Position numbers and translations under genes: made by a program. Source: an uncultured Eubacteriales bacterium (GTDB taxonomy: Bacteria; Bacillota; Clostridia; Oscillospirales; Oscillospiraceae). Taken from it: 10,820 nt of DNA. The stretch lies in assembly GCA_900544945.1 (NCBI GenBank), contig UQXG01000076.1:1-10820 (forward strand). Direction: 5' to 3'. The first letter of the stretch is position 1; each line of letters begins with the position of its first letter. Positions 1-6,082 of the stretch are shown here, one piece after another. The notes beneath the pieces are model-generated. The model saw nothing but the letters and a program-made list of their open reading frames with translations, was not told where the DNA came from and ran no database searches.

Positions 1-90
1 GGCTGGGGGCAAAAGATCCGCTATCCAGCCGCAGACGATTTATTCAGAGTTTCCCAAGATAAAGAAACCCCTATCCCAGAGGAGCCAAAA

Positions 91-1248
91 ATGAAAATCT
101 CCAAGCGCAGTGCCCAGCAGATCGTGGAAGAAATCGGCAAGCTGGTCAAGCAGAATATCAACCTGATGGACGAAACCGGTCGGATCATTGCCAGCAATGA
201 CCACGCCCGGGTAGGCAATTTTCATACCGGTGCCTACCGAATCATTCAGAATCACCTGAGCGAATACTACATCACCCCGGAGCTGGAGCGGGAGCTTCCC
301 AATGTCCGGCGGGGCATCAACCTGCCCATTGAGGTGGACGGGGAGGTTCAGGGCGTCATCGGCATCACCGGCGAGTATGTCGAGGTCATCAAATACGGCC
401 AGATCGTGAAAAAAATGGCGGAGATCCTTATCCGGGAGCGAATGATCCTGGAAGGCCGCCAGCTGGATCAGCGTGTCCAGAGCCGGTTCCTGGAGGACTG
501 GATTCTGGGCACCGGCCTGAATAATCCTCAGGCACTGTCCGAGCGGGGCTTTACCATGGGCATCGATATCCGGATTCCCCGGCGGTGCGTTGTGGTCTCC
601 GCCCGGAACCGGGAGCGGTACACCGGCACCCTGGAGGGGCAGGTGCTTCTGGAGCAGGTGGAGCACCTGGTGGACGTTCCCGTCCGGGCCCAGGGAGGCA
701 TCGTTCTGCGAAACGCCGCCCGGCAGATTCTTCTGCTGCACAAACAGGAGACCCCGGCTCTGGTGAAACTCTGCCAGGAGCTTTCCCAGACGGTGGAAAA
801 GCAGCTGAACGTGGAAATGATCTTCGGCATCGACGGCCAGTCCGAAGATGTCCACGGGGCCTATCTGCAAGCCAACCGGGCCTGGCACACCGCCGCCTAC
901 AGCGACTACAACATCATCTGCTTCGAGAAGCTTCGCACGGAGCTTCTTATGGACGATCTGTCCCGGGAGAATAAGCTGGAATATCTGCGGCGGATTTTCC
1001 AGAACTGCTCTCAGGAGGAAATCGCCGAGTACGTCTCCCTTCTGGAGGTGTTCTTCGCCTGCGAGGGCAGCCTGCAAAAGGCCGCCGAGCAGCTGTATGT
1101 CCACAAGAACACCATGCAGTACCGGCTCAAGCGTCTGGCGGAGGTCACGGGTCTGGACGCGCGCAAGCCCAGTCAGGCACCGTCGCTGTATCTGGCCATG
1201 CTTTTGTACCTAGACCTGAGCCGAGGCGAGGGTGAACTCACATTCTGA
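91..1248 (+). CDS. CdaR-family sugar-diacid/glycerate-responsive transcriptional regulator
   Basis: A 385-residue cytoplasmic DNA-binding protein of the CdaR (carbohydrate diacid regulator) family. Residues about 4-135 fit the sugar-diacid recognition domain, starting with a helix then an NLMDETGRIIAS ligand-domain signature, with the VQGVIGITGEY strand near 87-97. A GGDEF-like middle domain covers about 140-285. Residues about 325-375 form the PucR-type C-terminal helix-turn-helix (SLQKAAEQLYVHKNTMQYRL). The length is normal for the family. The ATG at 91 has an AGAGGAG ribosome site 6 bases upstream. In enterobacteria CdaR activates galactarate, glucarate and glycerate genes. Here the next genes are a GntP permease and a glycerate kinase, so it probably activates those in response to glycerate or a related acid. 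The family assignment is firm; the ligand is inferred. The 90 bases upstream show no clear promoter, only a small GTTTC/GAAAC dyad (49-53, 64-68). Confidence 0.93.
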   Translation: MKISKRSAQQIVEEIGKLVKQNINLMDETGRIIASNDHARVGNFHTGAYRIIQNHLSEYYITPELERELPNVRRGINLPIEVDGEVQGVIGITGEYVEVIKYGQIVKKMAEILIRERMILEGRQLDQRVQSRFLEDWILGTGLNNPQALSERGFTMGIDIRIPRRCVVVSARNRERYTGTLEGQVLLEQVEHLVDVPVRAQGGIVLRNAARQILLLHKQETPALVKLCQELSQTVEKQLNVEMIFGIDGQSEDVHGAYLQANRAWHTAAYSDYNIICFEKLRTELLMDDLSRENKLEYLRRIFQNCSQEEIAEYVSLLEVFFACEGSLQKAAEQLYVHKNTMQYRLKRLAEVTGLDARKPSQAPSLYLAMLLYLDLSRGEGELTF

Positions 1249-1260
1249 CGGTTTTTGTCA

Positions 1261-1297
1261 TCCGTAACAAATATATCCGTTTTTTTGCGTCCTCCGT
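1261..1297 (+). promoter_or_regulatory. Three TCCGT direct repeats upstream of the permease (candidate regulator sites)
   Basis: TCCGT occurs at 1261-1265, 1276-1280 and 1293-1297, with start-to-start steps of 15 and 17 bases. The set ends just before the putative -35 of the GntP gene. An ACGG at 1248-1251 forms a dyad with the first copy. Repeats of this kind immediately upstream of a promoter would suit an activator such as the CdaR-like protein encoded just before. No defined CdaR motif for this group was used, so the role is inference. Confidence 0.3.
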
Positions 1298-1301
1298 ACC
1301 A

Positions 1302-1328
1302 TTGCATTTTTTAAGAATTTCTTATAAT
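1302..1328 (+). promoter_or_regulatory. Candidate promoter of the GntP permease gene
   Basis: A consensus TATAAT lies at 1323-1328, with a second overlapping TATAAT at 1328-1333, in an AT-rich stretch. The best -35 is TTGCAT at 1302-1307, 15 bases away. That spacing is short and the -35 is poor, as expected for an activator-dependent promoter. Transcription would start about 70 bases before the ATG at 1405. Confidence 0.45.
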
Positions 1329-1404
1329 ATAATAAACAAGCGAACAGGAAAACACAAGCCTCTGGCTGTGCAACCTGCTCAAAAAATGTGAGGAGGATTC
1401 TATT

Positions 1405-2763
1405 ATGAGTGGCTTTCCCCTGATTATCGCATTTGTTCTGGCAATTGTGGTAATGATCGTCGCGATCTCCAAGTACAAGATTCATCCCTTCCTTTCCATC
1501 ATGAGCGTTTCCCTGATTCTGGCTCTGATTGCCGGTATCCCTCTGGGTGATATCGCCAACGTCATCGGTGCCGGCTTCTCCGGAACCTTCAGCTCCATCG
1601 GTATCGTCATTATCCTGGGCGCCCTCATCGGCACTGTCCTGGAGAAGACCGGCGCCGCTCTGAAGCTGGCTGACATGGTCGTCAAGCTGGTGGGTCAGAA
1701 GAACCCGGAGCTGGCCATCGAACTCATGGGCTGGGTTGTCTCCATCCCCGTGTTCTGCGACAGCGGCTTCGTTATCCTGGATCCCATCCGTCGGGCTATG
1801 GTTCGCCGTACCCGCACCTCCAGCGTCGCCATGACCGTGGCTCTGTCCGCTGGCCTGTACATCTCCCATGTGTTCATTCCTCCCACCCCCGGCCCCATTG
1901 CCGCCGCCAACACCCTGGGCATCGGCGACAACCTGCTGCTGGTCATGGGCATGGGCGTTCTGGCCTCCATTCTGCCTCTGATTGCCGGCCTGCTGTTTGC
2001 CAAGTACATCGGCAAGAGCGTCAAGAGCGCCGATGAGACCGGCGATTCCACCGAGACCGCCAAGACCTATGAAGAGCTGGTTGCCTCCTTCGGCAAGCTG
2101 CCCGGCGGCTTCGACGCGCTGGCTCCCATCGTCGTGCCCATCGTTCTGATGGCTCTGGGCTCCATCGCCTCTATGGCCGGCTGGACCGGCATTGCCTTCG
2201 ATCTGTTCAACTTCCTGGGCAAGCCCATCATCGCTCTGGCTGTCGGCACCATCTTCGCCGTCATTCAGCTGGCTGCTACCAAGAAGCTGGGTGAGTTCTA
2301 CGACCTGACCAACGATACCCTGAAGGTCACCGGCCCCATCCTGTTCGTCACCGCTGCCGGCGGCGTTCTGGGCAAGGTCATCGCCACCAGCGACATGGTC
2401 AACTTCATCACCGAGCACGCAACCGTCTTGGGCTCCGTGGGCATCTTCTTCCCCTTCCTGCTGGCTGCTATCCTGAAGTCCGCACAGGGCTCCTCCACCG
2501 TGGCAATCACCACCACCGCCGGTATCGTGGCTCCCCTGCTGGGTGCCATCGGCATGAGCACTCCCGCAGAGATCGCTCTGGTGGTTATGGCAATCGGTGC
2601 CGGCGCTATGACCGTGTCCCACGCCAACGACTCCTACTTCTGGGTGGTCACCAACTTCGGTCAGATGACTCCCGAGCAGGGCTACAAGACTCAGACCATG
2701 CTGACCCTGGTTCTGGGCCTGGCCTCCATGGTCGGCATCTTCATCCTGAGCCTGATCTTCTGA
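1405..2763 (+). CDS. GntP-family permease (gluconate/glycerate:H+ symporter)
   Basis: A 452-residue, very hydrophobic inner-membrane protein with about 12 predicted membrane segments, the usual length for the gluconate:proton symporter (GntP) family. Family signatures are visible: IPVFCDSGFVIL (114-125), HVFIPPTPGPIAAA (155-168), KSAQGSSTVA (358-367) and SHANDSYFWVV (405-415). The charged stretch at about 200-235 (KSADETGDSTE) is the central cytoplasmic loop. The ATG at 1405 follows GAGGAGG with good spacing. Family members carry gluconate, glycerate, serine or related hydroxy acids. Position between a CdaR-type regulator and a glycerate kinase favours D-glycerate as substrate, but this is inference. 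Codon use is strongly skewed to CTG, ATC, GGC, GCC and TCC, suggesting high expression. Its own intrinsic terminator follows at 2791-2824. Confidence 0.95.
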   Translation: MSGFPLIIAFVLAIVVMIVAISKYKIHPFLSIMSVSLILALIAGIPLGDIANVIGAGFSGTFSSIGIVIILGALIGTVLEKTGAALKLADMVVKLVGQKNPELAIELMGWVVSIPVFCDSGFVILDPIRRAMVRRTRTSSVAMTVALSAGLYISHVFIPPTPGPIAAANTLGIGDNLLLVMGMGVLASILPLIAGLLFAKYIGKSVKSADETGDSTETAKTYEELVASFGKLPGGFDALAPIVVPIVLMALGSIASMAGWTGIAFDLFNFLGKPIIALAVGTIFAVIQLAATKKLGEFYDLTNDTLKVTGPILFVTAAGGVLGKVIATSDMVNFITEHATVLGSVGIFFPFLLAAILKSAQGSSTVAITTTAGIVAPLLGAIGMSTPAEIALVVMAIGAGAMTVSHANDSYFWVVTNFGQMTPEQGYKTQTMLTLVLGLASMVGIFILSLIF

Positions 2764-2790
2764 TCGGAACTTCACATCTGCGCATCTTCT

Positions 2791-2824
2791 TGGGCAGGGC
2801 GGCAAAGCTGTCCTGCCCATTTTA
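2791..2824 (+). terminator. Intrinsic terminator after the GntP permease gene
   Basis: TGGGCAGG at 2791-2798 pairs with CCTGCCCA at 2812-2819. The inner part continues with G-U and G-C pairs around an AAA loop (2804-2806), giving a 13-pair stem. TTTTAT follows directly at 2820-2825. It starts 27 bases after the permease stop. Some read-through may still reach the kinase gene. Confidence 0.85.
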
Positions 2825-2834
2825 TACGAGTTTT

Positions 2835-2862
2835 TAATAAAACGCTTAAAAGCGTTTTATTA
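2835..2862. repeat. Perfect palindrome 1 (13-bp arms, AA centre)
   Basis: The left arm 2835-2847 (TAATAAAACGCTT) is the exact reverse complement of 2850-2862, leaving only AA between. No T-run follows on either strand: + continues with GGCCGC and - with AAAAACTCG. It is therefore not a standard terminator, and the real terminator already sits upstream. It marks the left end of an intergenic block whose right end is palindrome 2. Confidence 0.85.
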
Positions 2863-2914
2863 GGCCGCAGGATTGCGCCCACTGCCGCTAAAAAACGAAG
2901 TCAATACATTTCTT

Positions 2915-2946
2915 ACCGCCGCCCAGGCGGTCTGCCGTGAAACGGC
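2915..2946. repeat. Two small GC-rich hairpins abutting palindrome 2
   Basis: ACCGCC (2915-2920) pairs with GGCGGT (2926-2931) over a 5-base loop. Three bases later, GCCGT (2934-2938) pairs with ACGGC (2942-2946) over a GAA loop. The last C of the second hairpin is the first base of palindrome 2, so the three structures are stacked in tandem. A similar CTGCCG..TGAACGG..CTTA string precedes palindrome 3 at about 7406-7427. Confidence 0.6.
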
Positions 2947-2978
2947 TTAAGTAAAATGATGAAATCATTTTACTTAAG
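2946..2978. repeat. Perfect palindrome 2 (15-bp arms, GAA centre)
   Basis: CTTAAGTAAAATGAT at 2946-2960 is exactly complementary to 2964-2978, separated by GAA. No T-run follows on either strand. It lies 33 bases before the start of the glycerate kinase gene, so in + strand RNA it would sit in the 5' leader just upstream of the ribosome site (GAGGT, 3000-3004). A leader or mRNA-stability role is possible but unproven. Confidence 0.85.
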
Positions 2979-3011
2979 AAATAGTATTAACGAGAAAACG
3001 AGGTATTATTT

Positions 3012-4247
3012 ATGGATATGACAATGCGTTCTCAAGCCGATCGAATCATTTCCGCCTCCATCCGGGCGGTTCAGCCCGACGATGCCGTGGCACGGGCTCT
3101 GAAGGGCGTGTGCTTCCCCGGTCGGGTGGTGCTGGTAGCCGCGGGCAAGGCCGCCTGGCAGATGGCCAAGGCCGCCCGGGACTGCCTGGGTGACCGGATT
3201 GACGGCGGCGTGGTGGTCACCAAATACGGCCACGTCATGGGCCCGCTGGGCAATTTCGACTGCCGGGAGGCCGGACACCCGGTACCCGATGCCAACTCCT
3301 TCGCCGGAACCCAGGCCGCCCTTGACCTGGTTGCAAACCTGACGAAAAAGGACACGGTGCTGTTCCTGCTGTCCGGCGGCGGCAGCGCCCTGTTTGAAAA
3401 ACCCCTGGTGCACCCGGAGGTTTTGCAGGACATTACGGGTCAGCTGCTGGCCTGCGGCGCGGACATCGTGGAAATCAACACCATCCGCAAGCGGCTGTCC
3501 GCCGTCAAGGGCGGCCGGTTCGCCCTGGCCTGTGCGCCTGCCAAGGTCTTCTCCATCGTCCTGTCCGACATTCTGGGAGACCCGCTGGACATGATTGCCT
3601 CCGGCCCTGCCGTGCCGGATACCAGCACCTGCGCCCAGGCTCTGGAAATTGCCCGGAAGTACAATCTCAAGCTGCCTGAGGAAGCCCTCCGATGTCTGCA
3701 TCAGGAGACCCCCAAGGAGCTTCACAATGTGACCACCCAGATCACCGGCTCCGTCCGGGAACTGTGCGCCGCGGCGGAGCGGGAGTGCCGGGATATGGGC
3801 TACGAGCCGGTTCTTCTCACCGATCAGCTGTGCTGTCAGGCCAAGGAGGCAGGCTCATTCCTTGGAACCATCGCCCGCACCCACGCAGGCCAGGGCAAGA
3901 AACTAGCGTTCCTGGCCGGCGGCGAGACGGTGGTACAGCTCACCGGTCACGGCAAGGGCGGCCGGAATCAGGAGCTGGCACTGGCAGCTGCCCCGGCCAT
4001 GGACGGCCTTGCCAATGTGTGCGTCTTCAGCGTAGGCAGCGACGGAACCGACGGCCCCACGGACGCGGCAGGCGGCTATGCCGACGGCCAGACCAACGGG
4101 GAACTGAAAGCGGCTGGCCTCTCTGTTTTTGACGTTCTGAAGGAAAACGATGCCTACCACGCCCTTCAGAAAACCGGCGGTCTCATCATCACCGGCCCCA
4201 CCGGCACCAACGTCAACGATGTAGCCCTTGTCCTTATAAACGGTTGA
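3012..4247 (+). CDS. Glycerate 2-kinase, MOFRL (DUF4147/TtuD-like) family
   Basis: A 411-residue cytoplasmic enzyme expected to phosphorylate D-glycerate with ATP to 2-phosphoglycerate, feeding lower glycolysis. The N-terminal DUF4147 domain (about 1-240) has AAGKAAW (43-49), EAGHPVPD (86-93), LSGGGSAL (120-127), INTIRKRLSAVKGGR (155-169) and SDILGDPLDMIASGPAVPD (185-203). The C-terminal MOFRL domain (about 295-408) has LAGGETVV (302-309), GKGGRNQELAL (314-324), GSDGTDGPTDAAGG (343-356) and TGPTGTNVNDV (394-404). All expected glycine-rich motifs are present and the length is typical. The ATG at 3012 has a modest GAGGT site at 3000-3004. An in-frame ATG two codons later is a less likely start. 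It follows the GntP permease by 248 bases and is probably co-regulated with it. No convincing separate promoter was found. Confidence 0.95.
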   Translation: MDMTMRSQADRIISASIRAVQPDDAVARALKGVCFPGRVVLVAAGKAAWQMAKAARDCLGDRIDGGVVVTKYGHVMGPLGNFDCREAGHPVPDANSFAGTQAALDLVANLTKKDTVLFLLSGGGSALFEKPLVHPEVLQDITGQLLACGADIVEINTIRKRLSAVKGGRFALACAPAKVFSIVLSDILGDPLDMIASGPAVPDTSTCAQALEIARKYNLKLPEEALRCLHQETPKELHNVTTQITGSVRELCAAAERECRDMGYEPVLLTDQLCCQAKEAGSFLGTIARTHAGQGKKLAFLAGGETVVQLTGHGKGGRNQELALAAAPAMDGLANVCVFSVGSDGTDGPTDAAGGYADGQTNGELKAAGLSVFDVLKENDAYHALQKTGGLIITGPTGTNVNDVALVLING

Positions 4248-4265
4248 TTTCCCCCTATTTCGCAA

Positions 4266-4307
4266 AACAGGCTGCCGCAAACGCGGCAGCCTGTTCTCAG
4301 TTTTTTT
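4266..4307. terminator. Bidirectional terminator between convergent genes
   Basis: AACAGGCTGCCGC (4266-4278) is exactly complementary to 4283-4295 around the loop AAAC, giving a 13-bp GC-rich stem. On the + strand it is followed by CTCAG and seven T (4301-4307), ending transcription from the kinase gene. On the - strand the stem is followed by TTGCG, a weaker tail, after the MBL gene stop at 4306. The + strand T-run overlaps the MBL stop codon region. Confidence 0.85.
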
Positions 4308-5100
4308 ACAGTTCGATGGATTCCATATCCTCAGGAACGAAGATATTTCCGGTGTAGGACAGTCCGGCCTCCCGGGTCATGAGTTCCCGCCGATCAGGGC
4401 CGTAATCCTCGGTGTGATAGATCACCAGGTTTTCCGCCTCCATCCGCTGAGCCAGTTCTCCCACGTCCTTGGCCGTCACATGGCTGCGCTCGTAGGGCTT
4501 GTAAATTTCCCGGTCGGCGTACAGGCAGTAGGCCTCGCTGAACAGCCACTTGGCTCCCTTGGCATATTGTTCGCTGGTTTCCTTCAGCGGCTCGTCTCCG
4601 GGGAAGCACAGGCGGCCGTCCGGCAGGTCGGTGCAGAAGCCGAACTGCTTCATTTTCTTAGAGCCGATGTCGAAGCAGTGAAGCCGGAAGCCCGCCAGGT
4701 CGATTTCCTCTCCGTCAGAAACCTCCCGGAAGAAAATTCGGCTGTCGAAGAGCTTGGTAAACTTCTTGCCCAGGGTCATTTCGCAAATACTGCGCACATG
4801 CCCCAGAGTCTCCTTGCAGGCCGCCACGGTGAAATTGCCCTCGTAGCCCTGCTCGGTCATGGCGGTGCCCACTGCCCGGATGACCCAGGGGGTGCCCAGG
4901 ATGTGGTCTGTGTGGCTATGGGAGACAAACATGCCGCCGATGTCCGTGATTTTTACTCCCAGTTTGTCCAGCCGGACTAGAATCTCATTGCCGCCGCCGG
5001 CGTCCACCAGCAGCTTCTTGTCCCCCGCTTCCATCAGGAAACAGGTGTTGTATCGCTTGAGCACCAGGGCGCAGCCGGTGCCGAGAAAAGTAACCTTCAT
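4306..5100 (-). CDS. MBL-fold metallo-hydrolase (RNase Z-like)
   Basis: A 264-residue soluble metallo-beta-lactamase-fold protein. MKVTFLGTGCA opens the fold and HSHTDH (61-66) is the metal-binding HxHxDH motif. Likely further ligands are H141 (LHCFDIGS), D169 (FPGDEP) and H229 (IYHTEDYG). SHVTAKD at 206-212 is typical of the RNase Z/phosphodiesterase-like branch. The long C-terminal exosite arm of true tRNase Z is not evident, so the substrate is unknown. I chose the ATG at 5100 because an AAGGAG site lies about 9 bases upstream and the canonical beta-strand starts there. The frame stays open to 5181, but the extra 27 residues would span the promoter. It is transcribed alone and converges on the glycerate kinase gene. 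Confidence 0.85.
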   Translation of the reverse strand: MKVTFLGTGCALVLKRYNTCFLMEAGDKKLLVDAGGGNEILVRLDKLGVKITDIGGMFVSHSHTDHILGTPWVIRAVGTAMTEQGYEGNFTVAACKETLGHVRSICEMTLGKKFTKLFDSRIFFREVSDGEEIDLAGFRLHCFDIGSKKMKQFGFCTDLPDGRLCFPGDEPLKETSEQYAKGAKWLFSEAYCLYADREIYKPYERSHVTAKDVGELAQRMEAENLVIYHTEDYGPDRRELMTREAGLSYTGNIFVPEDMESIEL

Positions 5101-5117
5101 TGCAGTTTCTCCTTTTG

Positions 5118-5158
5118 GCTTTTTTCGTATTATACACGAAAAAAGCTCCATTTTGCAA
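5118..5158 (-). promoter_or_regulatory. Promoter of the MBL gene with -10 box inside an 11-bp dyad
   Basis: On the - strand, TTGCAA (5153-5158) and consensus TATAAT (5129-5134) are 18 bases apart. The -10 sits in the 7-base centre of an exact inverted repeat, GCTTTTTTCGT (5118-5128) with its complement at 5136-5146. The start point would fall near 5122, so the full dyad is not transcribed and resembles an operator rather than an RNA hairpin. Confidence 0.7.
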
Positions 5159-5162
5159 TCCC

Positions 5163-5196
5163 AAAAAGAAGTGCGCCGCAAAGAGATTTGCGGCGC
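5163..5196 (-). terminator. Terminator of the lipoprotein gene
   Basis: GCGCCGCAAA (5173-5182) pairs exactly with 5187-5196 around GAGA, starting 10 bases past the lipoprotein stop. On the - strand it is followed by ACTTC and then TTTTT (5163-5167). The + strand side also has a short TTTTT (5198-5202), so it could act in both directions. Confidence 0.75.
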
Positions 5197-5205
5197 GTTT
5201 TTGAT

Positions 5206-5949
5206 TCACTTCCGGAAGTTTTCCCAGGAGGCCTGGAGGGCTTCCTCGTGGAGCTCCTCGGAATGGACGCAGCTCAGCCAGCCGAAGGTGACGTTCTTCT
5301 GGGACAGACCCTCAAAACGCCTCTGCACGGCAGTTTCGTAGTCGTCCTCGGAAATGCTCTCGCCGCTGCCATTCTGGCAGGTGACGGTCTCCCCGCCGTT
5401 CTCATCGTAGTCCGTCTGCTTGGTGGCGACGATCTGGCGATCCAGCTTTCCGTCCTTCAGGAATACCGCCTGCTTCGTCTCATAATAGTGGGCTGCACCG
5501 TCCTTGTTGATATCCGTCTGGATATAATAGGTAATACCGCTGCCGTCGGTGTAGGCTTCCACGTCCTCCTTGGAGGGGTTCTCATCGGAATAGTACCCAG
5601 AGGACAGAACCGGGCCGCCTTCGCCGTCGTCCGTCGGAGCCGCAATGGGGTTCAGGGATGCACCGTCCTCGCTGACCTCCCAGGCTCGCAAAGTGGTGTA
5701 GTTGCCGGTGCCGTGGGTCTCGGAGGACAGAATTTCCAGTCGGCCATTGCCGTCCAGATCGGTGACGGCGTAGCACCAGCCGTCCGTCTCCTCCAGAACC
5801 CGCCAAGTCTGTCGGGCATCCCAGATGGTTACCAGTTGATCCTCTATAGCCCGCTCGTCCGGTGCAGTGGTTTCCGTCGGTTTTGCCTGGGCGCAGCCGC
5901 ACAAAAGCACTGCCAGTAGCAGCGCACCGCAAATTTTCACAGTTTTCAT
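5206..5949 (-). CDS. Secreted lipoprotein with EF-hand-like acidic loops, function unknown
   Basis: A 247-residue protein with a lipoprotein signal peptide: basic MKTVK, a hydrophobic core at about 6-16, then lipobox L-C-G-C with C19 as the predicted lipidated cysteine. It should be anchored on the outer face of the membrane. A Thr/Pro-rich linker (20-30) follows. The mature part is acidic and contains DLDGNGRLE (64-72), a calcium-loop-like DxDxNG pattern, and DINKDG (146-151), a second partial one. DLDGNG-type strings are common in small surface lipoproteins of gut Clostridia. I recognise no enzyme family. The ATG at 5949 has AGGAGG 6 bases upstream. It has its own promoter (5973-6001) and terminator, so it is probably monocistronic. 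Confidence 0.8.
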   Translation of the reverse strand: MKTVKICGALLLAVLLCGCAQAKPTETTAPDERAIEDQLVTIWDARQTWRVLEETDGWCYAVTDLDGNGRLEILSSETHGTGNYTTLRAWEVSEDGASLNPIAAPTDDGEGGPVLSSGYYSDENPSKEDVEAYTDGSGITYYIQTDINKDGAAHYYETKQAVFLKDGKLDRQIVATKQTDYDENGGETVTCQNGSGESISEDDYETAVQRRFEGLSQKNVTFGWLSCVHSEELHEEALQASWENFRK

Positions 5950-5964
5950 GATTTTTCCTCCTGT

Positions 5965-6001
5965 CTGGGAATAAGATACTCTCCCCAGGCAAGAAAGTCA
6001 A
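5965..6001 (-). promoter_or_regulatory. Sigma-A promoter of the lipoprotein gene
   Basis: On the - strand, TTGACT (5996-6001) and TATCTT (5973-5978) are separated by exactly 17 bases, and the AGGAGG and ATG follow within about 25 bases. CTGGG (5965-5969) and CCCAG (5984-5988) form a dyad straddling the -10, a possible operator. Confidence 0.75.
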
Positions 6002-6082
6002 TTGCGTTAAGGAAACCTTAATGTTCCATGACGGCTCGGATGGCCTCACAGCCGTCCGCCTGGGCGGTACAGCACCGCGTCC

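Noticed and set aside
1..30. GGCTGG/CCAGCC pairing at the left edge as a terminator
   Set aside because: Only 6 pairs with an 18-base loop and no T-run; the left neighbour is outside the window, so it cannot be judged.
40..1104. A 354-codon open frame on the - strand opposite the CdaR-type gene
   Set aside because: Shadow of a GC-biased coding strand; no family motif, and the + strand protein has clear domains throughout.
1258..2820. A 520-codon open frame on the - strand opposite the GntP permease
   Set aside because: Its translation is low-complexity (Gly, Asp, Gln, His rich) and is explained by the strong third-base bias of the permease codons; it has no credible ribosome site and covers the permease terminator.
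2863..3011. A riboswitch in the leader of the glycerate kinase gene
   Set aside because: Hairpins are present, but I recognise no conserved core of a known riboswitch class and cannot place a convincing promoter upstream of them.
5101..5181. A longer start for the MBL protein, adding 27 residues
   Set aside because: The extra codons span the -35/-10 region and the dyad, and the internal ATG at 5100 has a far better ribosome site and begins exactly at the conserved first strand.
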